Assembly (NCBI GenBank): GCA_964371365.1
Contig: CAYJMO010000033.1
Location: 1-21,770 of the forward strand
DNA from: CAYJBH01 sp964371365
Lineage (GTDB): Bacteria; Bacillota; Clostridia; Oscillospirales; Ruminococcaceae
Direction: 5' to 3'
DNA: 21,770 nt
Below, one piece after another: positions 1 to 8,342 of this stretch (within the stretch, counting starts at the first letter, position 1; each line of letters opens with the position of its first letter). The notes under the pieces were generated by a model. It was given only the letters and a program-made list of their open reading frames with translations, had not been told where the DNA came from and searched no databases. The position numbers and the translations under genes are program-made.

Positions 1-16
1 TTATACTCTGCCGCAT

Positions 17-86
17 CCCCTCTCGGGGCTGTCGAACTTTTTCGACAGCCAGAGGTCTGTTGAAAACAAAAGTTTTACAACAGACC
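17..86. repeat. Tandem stem-loops downstream of the methyltransferase gene
   Basis: Two strong hairpins lie back to back. The first pairs GGCTGTCGAA (27-36) with TTCGACAGCC (41-50) around a CTTT loop, a perfect 10-bp stem. The second pairs GGTCTGTTG (54-62) with CAACAGACC (78-86) and continues inward as AAAAC/GTTTT around an AAAA loop with one bulged A. A third, alternative stem CCCC (17-20)/GGGG (25-28) shares bases with the first, so the two cannot form together. No T-run follows any of them on either strand, so they do not look like textbook intrinsic terminators. They may protect the 3' end of the leftward transcript or be one copy of a dispersed intergenic repeat. Confidence 0.6.
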
Positions 87-119
87 CTTATGTCTTACCG
101 TTCATGAAACTATGCTGTC

Positions 120-1229
120 TTAAAAGTACATATAAATTTGACAGCTCATCATTCCGTTATACATCTTTCTGCGACGATTTGCTTTTTTGCCGAATATGCG
201 CTCAAAATCGGGGTGGGGCGAGATTATGTATGCCGAGATATCCGCCCCCTGTATCGCCCTGCCGAGCAATTTTATCAGCTCTGCCGCACCCTGTTCGTCC
301 GACAGGCGTTCGCCGTAGGGTGGGTTTGCAAGCAGAATACTACCGGACGACGGGACAAGGTCCTTTATGTCTGCCTCTTCAAAACGACAATAGTTAGCAA
401 CACCGGCGAGCTCGGCGTTATTTTTTGCAATCTCGAGTGCCTCGGTGTCGATGTCGTATCCGACGGCGAAAAAATCTGTGTCCGACCTCTTTAGGGACGC
501 GGCCGCCTCACGCTGTATGCGCCAAACCTCCGGTGATATGAGGTTGTTGCGCTCCGACGAAAAACTCCGTGAGAGCCCGGGGGCTATACCGAGTGCCTTT
601 TGTGCCGCCTCGATTATCAGTGTACCACTGCCGCAACAGGGGTCTATCACAGAACTCTCACCTCTAACCCTTGCAAGATCGACTATAGTAGCGCCGAGTG
701 TCTCGCGTATCGGTGCAACGGTGGCGATGCGTCTGTATCCGCGTTTGTGCAGCCCTTCACCACTGGTGTCGAGAAACACCTCGACAAGGTTCTTTCTTAT
801 GGAAAATCGCAACGAATACTGCCGGCCGCGTTCCGGTAAAAACTGCGTTTTATGCCCTTTTTGCAGGCGCTTGACTATAGCTTTTTTTACTATGCTTTGA
901 CAGGCAGGGACACTGGAAAGTGTGCTCGAAAGGCTTGCACCCTTAACAGGAAAACGTCCGTCCTTAGGTATAAAGTCCTCGAAAGGAATAGCAAAAACGC
1001 CGTCAAAAAGCTCGTCAAAGGTCTCGGCGGTAAATGATTTGAGCAGTATCAAAAATCTTTCAGCGGTGCGACTGGTAAGGTTGCAGGCGGCGATAACGCT
1101 TTCATTAGCGTTGAAATAAACTCGCCCGTCACTGACCGAGATATCCTCTCCGCCGGCTTTTCGCACCTCGAAAGAAAGCGTCTTCTCGGCGCCGAAAAAG
1201 CAGGGGGCAACAACTCTATATGATGCCAT
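120..1229 (-). CDS. THUMP-domain class I SAM-dependent 23S rRNA methyltransferase (RlmL/YpsC type)
   Basis: Probable base methyltransferase acting on 23S rRNA in the cytoplasm. The N-terminal ~160 residues fit a ferredoxin-like plus THUMP RNA-binding region, ending in the conserved segment around GLHKRGYR. The Rossmann methyltransferase domain follows: DPCCGSGT near residues 196-203 is the SAM-binding motif I, GYDID near 257-261 is the acidic ribose-binding strand, and NPPYGERL near 302-309 is the catalytic motif IV of N-methyltransferases. At 369 residues it has the normal length of the single-domain Firmicutes form; the E. coli RlmKL fusion is about twice that. I start it at ATG 1229, whose A overlaps the hpf stop in TGATG; a TTG one codon upstream is also possible. 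The overlap implies translational coupling to hpf. The family is clear, but the exact modified base cannot be read from sequence. Confidence 0.9.
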   Translation of the reverse strand: MASYRVVAPCFFGAEKTLSFEVRKAGGEDISVSDGRVYFNANESVIAACNLTSRTAERFLILLKSFTAETFDELFDGVFAIPFEDFIPKDGRFPVKGASLSSTLSSVPACQSIVKKAIVKRLQKGHKTQFLPERGRQYSLRFSIRKNLVEVFLDTSGEGLHKRGYRRIATVAPIRETLGATIVDLARVRGESSVIDPCCGSGTLIIEAAQKALGIAPGLSRSFSSERNNLISPEVWRIQREAAASLKRSDTDFFAVGYDIDTEALEIAKNNAELAGVANYCRFEEADIKDLVPSSGSILLANPPYGERLSDEQGAAELIKLLGRAIQGADISAYIISPHPDFERIFGKKANRRRKMYNGMMSCQIYMYF

Positions 1230-1756
1230 CAATCAAGTTCCGGGATAAGCACGCCATAACCGCCGTCGTGACGACGATAAACGAGCTCTGTCGAACCGGA
1301 GTCTGCGTTCAAGAACATATAAAAAGTATGACCCAATAGATTCATCTGGAGGATAGCCTCCTCCACTGTACAGGGTTTCATGGAGAAACGTTTTTCACGT
1401 ATCACCTCAAAATCGTCTTCACCATGTGTTTTTTCATCATAGTCAAAATCGGCAAAATCACCGGAGTGCAGCCGTTGTTCCAATCGTCTTTTATTCTTTA
1501 TAATGAGTGTGGCAATGACATCGAATGCGGCATCCAATGCGTTTTCCATCTTCTCGGCTGACTTCTCGGCACGAACCACAAAACCGCCGTCACGTATGGT
1601 GACCTCCACCGTTTGGACTCCCTTATCTACAGTAACCGTCACATGGGTATGTGCCTGGTTGGAAAAAAACTTGTCTAACTTTGCAATTCTTTTGTCTGCC
1701 TTATCGCAGAACGTCTCTTTCAGGTCAACGTGTCTTCCTACATAATCGGTTTTCAT
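1229..1756 (-). CDS. hpf: Long-form ribosome hibernation promoting factor HPF
   Basis: Binds the 30S decoding region and dimerises 70S ribosomes into inactive 100S particles in stationary phase or stress. The N-terminal ~95 residues match the HPF/RaiA (YfiA) fold, with GRHVDLKE at the start and the RLEQRLHSG region closing it. An acidic linker (about 100-115) leads to the C-terminal dimerisation domain, recognisable by FSMKPCTVEEAILQMNLLGH and the end motif YRRHDGGYGVLIPE. The 175-residue length is typical of the long form of Gram-positive bacteria. ATG 1756 is preceded by AAAGGA about 10 bases upstream. It is the first gene of a leftward unit with the rRNA methyltransferase, a pairing of two ribosome-directed proteins. 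Confidence 0.95.
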   Translation of the reverse strand: MKTDYVGRHVDLKETFCDKADKRIAKLDKFFSNQAHTHVTVTVDKGVQTVEVTIRDGGFVVRAEKSAEKMENALDAAFDVIATLIIKNKRRLEQRLHSGDFADFDYDEKTHGEDDFEVIREKRFSMKPCTVEEAILQMNLLGHTFYMFLNADSGSTELVYRRHDGGYGVLIPELD

Positions 1757-1818
1757 AATAGTCCATTCCTTTCCCCAAGTTTCTCAATATCAGACAGCAC
1801 TAATACTATCTTAAGTCC

Positions 1819-1846
1819 ATAATAACATAAAGTAGAATTTTTTCAA
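1819..1846 (-). promoter_or_regulatory. Predicted sigma-A promoter of hpf
   Basis: Reading leftward, TTGAAA (complement of 1841-1846) is followed after 16 bases by TATTAT (complement of 1819-1824). Both boxes are close to consensus, and the leader to the hpf start is about 55 bases. Confidence 0.55.
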
Positions 1847-1881
1847 TAGATATGCGAAAAAAATATATTTTTCACTTCATT

Positions 1882-1952
1882 TTCACACAAGTTTTTCGCC
1901 GTTTGATTTTGATTCATGAAGAAAATATCTATCGGTCAATATCTTGTGTGAA
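1882..1952. repeat. 10-bp inverted repeat between divergent promoters
   Basis: TTCACACAAG (1882-1891) and CTTGTGTGAA (1943-1952) are perfect inverted copies 51 bases apart. They lie in the AT-rich 294-base gap between hpf and the MFS gene, upstream of the MFS -35 box. The spacing is long for an RNA hairpin but suits two half-sites for a DNA-binding regulator. Apart from these and the two promoters I see nothing else in the gap. Confidence 0.45.
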
Positions 1953-1980
1953 TGACTAAAAAAAGAATTTTAATGAAATA

Positions 1981-2009
1981 TTGTAATATTTTGTCGGACG
2001 TGCTATACT
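1981..2009 (+). promoter_or_regulatory. Predicted sigma-A promoter of the MFS transporter gene
   Basis: TTGTAA (1981-1986) and TATACT (2004-2009) are separated by 17 bases, about 40 bases before the GTG start. The -10 box continues as TATACTTAAAA, the same extension seen at the promoter of the sugar kinase gene (16871). Confidence 0.55.
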
Positions 2010-2050
2010 TAAAATAGTGCCTTAAATCACAACACACACGGAGATACGAC

Positions 2051-3268
2051 GTGAACCTTAAATCACCTACCATCGCGACCTTTTTAATTGCTATGAGCTT
2101 TACCGCACTTGCGCTCGGATTTAGCGACGCAATCCTGGCTAACTACTTTAAGGATGCCTACGATGCCACAGCACAGCAGCGTGGATTTATTGAATTTCCG
2201 CGTGAACTGCCGGGCGTACTCTCGCTGTTTGTCATCTTTGCTCTTGCTCGCCTCGGGGACATCAAGATTGCGGTCATCGCCCAACTTCTCTCGGCGGTGG
2301 GTATACTTGTGCTCGCCTTTGTGACACCGAGTTTTTATACCATGACCGCCATCCTTTTCGTGTTCTCGATGGGGGCTCACATGTTTATGCCGTTGCAGGA
2401 CGGCATTGCGATGTCGCTTTTTGGTGAGAAAAATCCGGCACTCGGCTCACTCATGGGCAAACTCAAGGGGTTGTCCACCGTCTTTTCCTTTGTCTCCGGT
2501 ATCATCATCTTTTTTGGCTTTAACACCGGAGCGTTCTCCTTTAAAACTCCGACCAAGCTTGTTTTTGTAATCTCCGGCATATGCTTTTTTGTGGCGGCAA
2601 TGTTGTTTATCTCCCTTTTCAAAAAGGCTCACGGTGAAAGCAAAAAAATCCGCCAGATTAAACCGGTCTTCCGAAAGGAGTATAAGTTTTATTACATACT
2701 CGCCGTCATGAACGGTGTTCAAAAACAGATTGTGTTGGTCTTTTCCCCCTGGCTCATCATAGAAATACTCGGACAGGGTGCGGACACAATGTCCATATTG
2801 ATAATGATAAGTTCTTTCTTGGGTATCCTCTTTTTGCCTTTTCTCGGGAAGTGCCTCGATCGTTTTGGCATAAAAAACATGCTCTATGCCGACGCTCTTT
2901 CATTCATCATCGTATATCTTGCGCTCGCCTATATGGCATTTACGCTCGATACCGGAGTCTACTCCTTGACCGGCGCCGCCATGTTCGTGACATTTTTCAT
3001 TTTCATTGTGGACAGAATGTCGTCCCAGATGGGATTTATCCGCACCGTCTATCTCAACAGTATAGCGCAGAACAAGAACGAAATTGTCTCCACCATCTCG
3101 TTCGGAATATCGCTTGACCACATTGTGTCCATCACCTGCTCCTATATCTGTGGACTAATATGGACCTATTTCGGGCCACATTATGTGTTTATCTTTGCGG
3201 CGAGTTTCTCATTGATAAATCTTACGGTCGCAATTCTTATTCCCAAGAAACCGAAAGCGACCGCATAG
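2051..3268 (+). CDS. Major facilitator superfamily (MFS) transporter
   Basis: A 405-residue integral membrane protein with about 12 hydrophobic segments in two halves and a charged central stretch near residues 190-215 (KKAHGESKKIRQIKP), as expected for the loop between helices 6 and 7 of MFS carriers. The cytoplasmic loop between helices 2 and 3 has ARLGDIK in place of the usual GxxxDR(x)GRR motif, and LGKCLDRFGIKN near 270-281 is its counterpart in the second half. MFS proteins are secondary carriers or drug exporters; the substrate cannot be read here. The start is GTG 2051, with CGGAGA about 7 bases upstream. It is monocistronic, divergent from hpf. The close of the protein is basic (IPKKPKATA). 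Confidence 0.8.
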   Translation: MNLKSPTIATFLIAMSFTALALGFSDAILANYFKDAYDATAQQRGFIEFPRELPGVLSLFVIFALARLGDIKIAVIAQLLSAVGILVLAFVTPSFYTMTAILFVFSMGAHMFMPLQDGIAMSLFGEKNPALGSLMGKLKGLSTVFSFVSGIIIFFGFNTGAFSFKTPTKLVFVISGICFFVAAMLFISLFKKAHGESKKIRQIKPVFRKEYKFYYILAVMNGVQKQIVLVFSPWLIIEILGQGADTMSILIMISSFLGILFLPFLGKCLDRFGIKNMLYADALSFIIVYLALAYMAFTLDTGVYSLTGAAMFVTFFIFIVDRMSSQMGFIRTVYLNSIAQNKNEIVSTISFGISLDHIVSITCSYICGLIWTYFGPHYVFIFAASFSLINLTVAILIPKKPKATA

Positions 3269-3367
3269 CCCCACCGCCCTCGTGTCTTGCTGTTCGATCT
3301 TTGCCATCGTGTGAAGAATCGGTTGTTATTAAAATCAATGTTTATAGCGCATATTTATTCAAATCTC

Positions 3368-3396
3368 TTTACTTATCTTCTCATATAAGTTATAAT
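3368..3396 (+). promoter_or_regulatory. Predicted promoter of the peptide-transport operon
   Basis: TTTACT (3368-3373), 17 bases, then a perfect TATAAT (3391-3396), which runs on into a second overlapping TATAAT-like repeat. The leader to the lipoprotein start is about 105 bases, long enough to hold regulation, but I see no recognisable riboswitch in it. The rest of the gap between 3269 and 3509 shows no terminator for the MFS gene. Confidence 0.6.
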
Positions 3397-3509
3397 ATAA
3401 TATAGTAAAAACTTAGCTTTTCGGCTCGCAATAAAATAATATCACCAGAAATCGGTAACAAACTTTGTATTTGTATTGGAACAACATCCAGAAAGGAACG
3501 GCCTTGAAA

Positions 3510-5411
3510 ATGAAAAGAAGTCTTGCATTCATTCTTTCGATGATACTTTTGGTTGTTACAATGGTATCATGCACCCAAAACACTACGACAAACCCCGATA
3601 GTTCTGAGGCAGAGGCGAATATTGACTCGAGTTCAAGTGAAGCTCCCGCCCCTGAATTTTCATCCGAGGTGCCTCTTGACACCTTTATGGTGGGAAGTGG
3701 CGAGATGCTCGGCGACTTTATCTCCGGCACCGGCACAAACGCCTATGATGTCGCTATACAGAACATGACCGGCGGATACATGGGGACATACGCCGTCACC
3801 CCACACGGCGAGATAGTGCTCAACGAGACGGTTGTTGCACAAACCTCTTCCGAGATGGATGATGATGGCAACAAAAGCTACATTTTCACACTCCACGACG
3901 ATCTTTTATGGAACAACGGTGATGCCATGACCGCCGAGGATTTTGTAGCCTCTGTGTTATGGTACTCCTCCCCACAATGGGCCGAGGCAGGCGGAACTAT
4001 CTCCTCCTACTCCTCCTTGATTGGTTACAGTGAGTACTCGACCGGCGCTACCGACATCTTTTCCGGCGTTAAATTGATTGATGAACTTACTTTTTCCGTA
4101 ACCGTTTCCGGCGAGGAGCTGCCCTACTACTGGGAAAATGTAAACGCTATGATCGGTCAGATACATCTTGGTACATACGTACCTACAGCGGAGGTTGTCT
4201 CTACAGCGGAGGGTTCATCCTTTGTTTTTTCCGAGGGAGATCTCTTGAGTGAGTGCAATCGCATCATCTCAACGGAGCGTTACAGCCCCACAGTTACCTG
4301 TGGTCCGTACAACTTTGTCTCCTATGAAAATCAGACCGTTACACTGGAGCGCAACCAGTATTTCAAGGGTGATTATAAAGGTCAAACACCTTATTTTGAA
4401 TATGTAATTCAAAAAGCAATTCCGCTTGAAACAAATATTGAATGGGTTATAAACGGACAGGTTGATCTTGTCCCCGGCATTGTTGAGGGGGAGAAAATCG
4501 AGGCTGCTAAAGCCTCGGAATCCACGATTACACAATCCTATCTTCGTAACGGCTACGGTTATCTTGCGATGATGTGTGACTACGGTGTAACAGCCGACCC
4601 CAATGTACGTTGGGCGCTCGCCAGTCTAATCGACCGCACGGCGGTTGTGGATTATGTGCTGGGTGGCTACGGTGGCACCGTGGACTCGGAGTACGGCATA
4701 GGTCAGTGGATGTATCAGGAGACCGCCGCTGAATTGCAGGAGGCGTTAAAACCTATCTCCTTTAACATCGATACCGCTAACAGCTATCTTGATGAAACAC
4801 AGTGGAAGTATGAACAGGACGGCACCACCCCCTTTGATGCGTCAAAGGCAATGGAGGACGGCTCCTATCTGCGGTATAACGAGCAGGGCGAGAAGTTGAT
4901 CGTAAACCACCTCGGTGCAACAGATAACGTGCTCACCGATATAATTGAAATCCAGTATGTCGCCAACGCTCCGCTCGCCGGCATGGAGTTTAATGTTGAG
5001 AAGGTGGACTACGCCACCATGTCCACTACATACAGTGCGAGCTATACTGTTCCGGAAGAGGAGCGTCAATATAACTCCTTTAACCTTGCAACAAACTTCA
5101 GTGTTATTTTTGATAGATATACCGTCTGGCACTCCGACTTTATTGGCACACAGCAGAATAAACCCCAGCTCAGCGACGAGGAGTTGGACGAGTTAATTAT
5201 AGCCATGCGCAAGAGTGAGCCGGACGACCATGACGGATACTTAGAGGCGTGGTTTGATTATCAGGTGCGTTGGAATGAACTTCTCCCGACCGTGCCGCTA
5301 TATTCCAACGAATATTATGACATAGCTCACATCTTTGTCGACAATCTTAACACTACCCCAAATGCTTCATACGATGACATAATCTGCGATATTTCTAAAA
5401 GCGAAAAATAA
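3510..5411 (+). CDS. Oligopeptide ABC transporter substrate-binding lipoprotein (SBP_bac_5 family)
   Basis: Extracytoplasmic receptor of the peptide ABC importer encoded directly downstream. The 633-residue product begins with a lipoprotein signal peptide: KRS, a hydrophobic core, and Cys21 in MVSC as the lipidation site, then a Ser/Glu/Pro-rich tether to about residue 45. The mature part shows DppA/OppA-family features: a hydrophobic-acidic stretch YIFTLHDDLLWNNGDAMTAE, the FVASVLW segment, and GPYNFVSYENQTVTLERN in the middle. It is longer than E. coli OppA (about 540). ATG 3510 is 11 bases from AAAGGAA; TTG 3504 in the same frame is 5 bases away and would add only Leu-Lys. First gene of the operon. 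The ligand is inferred to be peptides from the family and from the downstream peptidase. Confidence 0.88.
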   Translation: MKRSLAFILSMILLVVTMVSCTQNTTTNPDSSEAEANIDSSSSEAPAPEFSSEVPLDTFMVGSGEMLGDFISGTGTNAYDVAIQNMTGGYMGTYAVTPHGEIVLNETVVAQTSSEMDDDGNKSYIFTLHDDLLWNNGDAMTAEDFVASVLWYSSPQWAEAGGTISSYSSLIGYSEYSTGATDIFSGVKLIDELTFSVTVSGEELPYYWENVNAMIGQIHLGTYVPTAEVVSTAEGSSFVFSEGDLLSECNRIISTERYSPTVTCGPYNFVSYENQTVTLERNQYFKGDYKGQTPYFEYVIQKAIPLETNIEWVINGQVDLVPGIVEGEKIEAAKASESTITQSYLRNGYGYLAMMCDYGVTADPNVRWALASLIDRTAVVDYVLGGYGGTVDSEYGIGQWMYQETAAELQEALKPISFNIDTANSYLDETQWKYEQDGTTPFDASKAMEDGSYLRYNEQGEKLIVNHLGATDNVLTDIIEIQYVANAPLAGMEFNVEKVDYATMSTTYSASYTVPEEERQYNSFNLATNFSVIFDRYTVWHSDFIGTQQNKPQLSDEELDELIIAMRKSEPDDHDGYLEAWFDYQVRWNELLPTVPLYSNEYYDIAHIFVDNLNTTPNASYDDIICDISKSEK

Positions 5412-5423
5412 TGGGATAACCAC

Positions 5424-6395
5424 GTGATACGGTATATATTAAAACGAATTTTGATATTGATACCGGTTGTGATTTTGGTGTCGGTTATAATATTCTCCGT
5501 CACCAAAATTATGCCGGGTGATCCGGTGAGTCTTATGCTCCATCCTGATCTAACAGCGGAGCAGTATAAGGCGTCTTATGATGCTATGTATAAAAAATTG
5601 GGTTACGATAAGGACATTGTAACCCAATATTTTGTGTGGATAGGTGGGGTTTTTCGCGGTGAGTTCGGATATTCCAACATCTATAACCGACCGGTATCGC
5701 AGGTGATAGGTGAACCTCTTAAAAACACACTGATTCTCAATCTCGGCGTTAACTTTTTATACCTTTTTATAGCTATACCGGTCGGTATTAAATGTGCCAC
5801 CAAGCGAATGTCACTGTATGATAATGCGTGGCAATTTTTTTCGCTTGTTACCTACTCTACCCCCACCTTTTTCCTTGCAATTTTCTTGATATACATCTTT
5901 GCGATAAATCTCGGATGGTTGCCTATGGGAGGTATGCCGAGCGGAGTTGGAGTTGAAGGGGGCGACCTCTTGATACAGTGGATTCGCACCCTCGCGCTGC
6001 CCACCATAACCATGACCATAGTCAGCCTTGCCGGTGCTATCCGATACGTGCGAAACGCCATGATTGACGCCCTTAGTCAAGACTATATAAGGACAGCACG
6101 AGCGAAGGGTCTCGCCGAAAAGGTGGTCATCTACTCTCACGCCTTTAGAAATGCGCTTATACCCGTCTCTTATATTATCATAGGCACGTTGTTTTCCCTC
6201 TTTGCCGGCTCTGCGATAATCGAGAGTATTTTCCAGTATAACGGCGTCGGGGGGTTGATTATTGACGCCGTTCAAAATCGTGACAACCAGTTAATAATAA
6301 CGTTGAATCTGTTCTATGCCGTAATCAGTCTGGTATCGGTTTTGATTGCGGATATTGTGTATGCTATTGTTGACCCGCGAATTAAGCTGAACTGA
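5424..6395 (+). CDS. Peptide ABC transporter permease, OppB/DppB type
   Basis: First transmembrane subunit of the importer. The 323 residues have the classic DppB/OppB plan: N-terminal MIRYILKRIL with helix 1 (about 9-29), the MPGDPV motif at 30-35, a long extracytoplasmic loop, then five more helices (about 103-125, 135-160, 188-208, 248-268, 293-316). The cytoplasmic EAA coupling loop is at 220-248 (DYIRTARAKGL ... HAFRNALIPV), which docks onto the ATPases. It ends with the typical YAIVDPRIKLN. GTG 5424 follows the lipoprotein stop by 12 bases with only a weak GGGAT ribosome-binding site. Unlike its partner permease, this subunit is of standard architecture and length. Confidence 0.93.
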   Translation: MIRYILKRILILIPVVILVSVIIFSVTKIMPGDPVSLMLHPDLTAEQYKASYDAMYKKLGYDKDIVTQYFVWIGGVFRGEFGYSNIYNRPVSQVIGEPLKNTLILNLGVNFLYLFIAIPVGIKCATKRMSLYDNAWQFFSLVTYSTPTFFLAIFLIYIFAINLGWLPMGGMPSGVGVEGGDLLIQWIRTLALPTITMTIVSLAGAIRYVRNAMIDALSQDYIRTARAKGLAEKVVIYSHAFRNALIPVSYIIIGTLFSLFAGSAIIESIFQYNGVGGLIIDAVQNRDNQLIITLNLFYAVISLVSVLIADIVYAIVDPRIKLN

Positions 6396-6407
6396 TCGGG
6401 ATGAAGA

Positions 6408-8282
6408 ATGCAGAATAACAAGGGTGGAAAACCTGATAACAGTGCTTTGAAATCTATAGGCAACCTTGCCGGTAGGTTTATTAAAGGCAACGGTGCCCAC
6501 ACCATGGATTTGGAGGAGCTATCGCTCAGGACGCCGCTACAGACCGTACTGCTGAAATTCCTTAAAAATAAAACCGGAATAATCGGGTTAGTGGGCTTTG
6601 TGTTCATCTTTCTTCTTTGTTTTGCAGGATCTGCGGTATACCCTCTTGACGAAAACTACACCGAGTTGACCCATGCCAACCTCAGACCGGGCACGAGCTA
6701 TCTCGATTTTCCGAGCGAATTGCATCCAAGCGACATTAAAAAAATCTCTTCCGGTGTTTCATTCAGCGCCGCCATAACACACGACGGTGAATTTTTCCTC
6801 TGGGGGGTTGAGGCCAACAAGGAGCAACAAAACGTCTCCGGCTATATCTTCGACGTGCCGCAGGAGGTCAAGGATAATAGGATCGTGGACATCGCCTGCG
6901 GCGGTAATCACATCTTCGCCGTCGATGAAAACAACAACTTTTATGCGTGGGGATACGACGGGAATGATCAGCTCGATGTTTTAGACGATGTGAAAAACTT
7001 ATTAAAGAACCCCTCGGTGTCGGTGGTTCAGATGGAGGCTATGTCCAACTGGACGGCACTACTCAGCAGTGACGGCTATGTTCACATATGGGGCAGTACA
7101 CAGGCAAAAACTACACTGCTCATATCCTCGCGGATAAACGGGCGCATCAAGCAGATTGCCGCCGGTGACAACAACATGGCTTTGCTTTTGAACGACGGGA
7201 CATTGGAGATTATCGGTGACCGAGGCACCGAGTTTTTCCTGCAACTTCCACCCGAGTTGACCGACGGTAGCGTTAAGGTAGTAGACATCACCGCCACAAA
7301 TCGCAACATGGTAGCAATAGACGAGGACGGGGAGCTTTACAGCTGGGGCAGTGCCCAGGACGGACTGACCGATATCCCGACAATCACCGAGGACATCGTA
7401 GCGGTGGACGCAGGCTATAGAAACTTCATAGCTTTAACCGAGAGCGGTGAGGTTATCGTGTGGGGAAGTGATGGTTATGATCAGATAAACACGCCCGACA
7501 CCGACCATGGGCTGGAATATATCTTTGCCGATTATTATCAATTCTATGCCGGCAACGAGCAGGAACTTTACGGCTGGGGTAACGAGGGATTCTTGTTCGG
7601 TACCGACCAGTTCGGCAGGGACATTTTCACACGGATTTTGCATGGGGGAAAAATATCTCTTACCGTCGGCGCCGTGGCCGTAGTGATATCGGTATCGATA
7701 GCTCTGTTTGTCGGACTTGTTTCCGGCTACTTTGGTGGTTGGGTGGACCATGTCTTGATGAGGGTTACCGACGTGTTCTCCGCAATCCCGTTCTACCCCC
7801 TCGCCATAACGCTATCATATGCGCTGGGTGACGAGATGAACCAGTCGCAGAAGCTGTATCTTATAATGATAATATTAGGGCTTTTGGGGTGGATGTCACT
7901 CGCCCGATTAATTCGCGCCCAGATGCTTTTAGAGCGTGAAAAGGATTTTGTTACTGCCGCCCGTGCACTGGGTCTGCGCAACCATGTCATCATGTGGCGA
8001 CATGTGTTACCCAACATATTTAATCTTGTGATAGTCAGCATTACACTCTCCTATGCCTCGTCACTTCTTTTTGAGGCGGCGCTCTCGTTTATCGGGTTCG
8101 GCGTGGCAGAGCCCACCCCGTCATGGGGGAACATTCTCAGCTCTGCACAGGAGATCGCGGTCATTGAGTTTTATTGGTGGCGTTGGCTTATACCGGCGGT
8201 ATTTGTCATCGCAGCCGCACTTTCGATAAATATGTTGGGGGATGCACTGCGGGAGGCTATGGACCCCCGCTCGGATGAATAG
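6408..8282 (+). CDS. OppC/DppC-type permease with an inserted RCC1-like seven-blade beta-propeller
   Basis: Second permease subunit, 624 residues instead of the usual ~300. Residues 1-56 are cytoplasmic and end in the typical OppC lead-in FLKNKTGIIG; helix 1 is about 57-77. A normal OppC would pass through ~50 loop residues to FGTDQLGRD. Here residues ~104-391 intervene and carry seven repeats of the RCC1 pattern, each ending in a xxxWG strand: FFLWG 129-133, FYAWG 178-182, VHIWG 225-229, LEIIG 266-270 (Trp lost), LYSWG 310-314, VIVWG 349-353, LYGWG 387-391. The OppC sequence resumes at once with FGTDQFGRD (397-405), five further helices and the EAA loop KDFVTAARALGL (512-523), ending in REAMDP. 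OppC topology puts the propeller outside the membrane. One uninterrupted frame, no sign of frameshift. Role of the propeller unknown; contact with the lipoprotein receptor or envelope is my inference. Confidence 0.92.
   Translation: MQNNKGGKPDNSALKSIGNLAGRFIKGNGAHTMDLEELSLRTPLQTVLLKFLKNKTGIIGLVGFVFIFLLCFAGSAVYPLDENYTELTHANLRPGTSYLDFPSELHPSDIKKISSGVSFSAAITHDGEFFLWGVEANKEQQNVSGYIFDVPQEVKDNRIVDIACGGNHIFAVDENNNFYAWGYDGNDQLDVLDDVKNLLKNPSVSVVQMEAMSNWTALLSSDGYVHIWGSTQAKTTLLISSRINGRIKQIAAGDNNMALLLNDGTLEIIGDRGTEFFLQLPPELTDGSVKVVDITATNRNMVAIDEDGELYSWGSAQDGLTDIPTITEDIVAVDAGYRNFIALTESGEVIVWGSDGYDQINTPDTDHGLEYIFADYYQFYAGNEQELYGWGNEGFLFGTDQFGRDIFTRILHGGKISLTVGAVAVVISVSIALFVGLVSGYFGGWVDHVLMRVTDVFSAIPFYPLAITLSYALGDEMNQSQKLYLIMIILGLLGWMSLARLIRAQMLLEREKDFVTAARALGLRNHVIMWRHVLPNIFNLVIVSITLSYASSLLFEAALSFIGFGVAEPTPSWGNILSSAQEIAVIEFYWWRWLIPAVFVIAAALSINMLGDALREAMDPRSDE
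6717..7580 (+). other. Region encoding the RCC1-like propeller inside the OppC gene
   Basis: This part encodes residues ~104-391 of the permease. The repeat unit is about 38-49 residues: a G/A-x-x-x-x-x-h-A-hh-x-x-x-G-x-hhhWG core such as SGVSFSAAITHDGEFFLWG or AGYRNFIALTESGEVIVWG. Seven units equal the blade number of the eukaryotic RCC1 propeller, so this looks like a complete domain rather than a remnant. Confidence 0.85.
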
Positions 8283-8342
8283 GTCGACCGTCGAAGATAT
8301 CGACTATACAAACTCCAAAATACAGAAAGGAGCACCGCTAAA

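Noticed and set aside
445..900. 151-codon open frame on the plus strand opposite the methyltransferase gene
   Set aside because: Antisense to clear methyltransferase motifs, and its product is low in structure with no family features.
5811..6275. 154-codon open frame on the minus strand inside the OppB gene
   Set aside because: It lies wholly within a well-supported permease gene, has no ribosome-binding site or recognisable domain, and its product is Arg/Lys/Gly-rich as expected of an antisense shadow.
6717..7580. The propeller region as a separate gene or a mobile insertion in oppC
   Set aside because: No stop codon, start signal, terminal repeats or target duplication mark its edges; it is in frame with both OppC parts, so I treat it as a domain of one protein.
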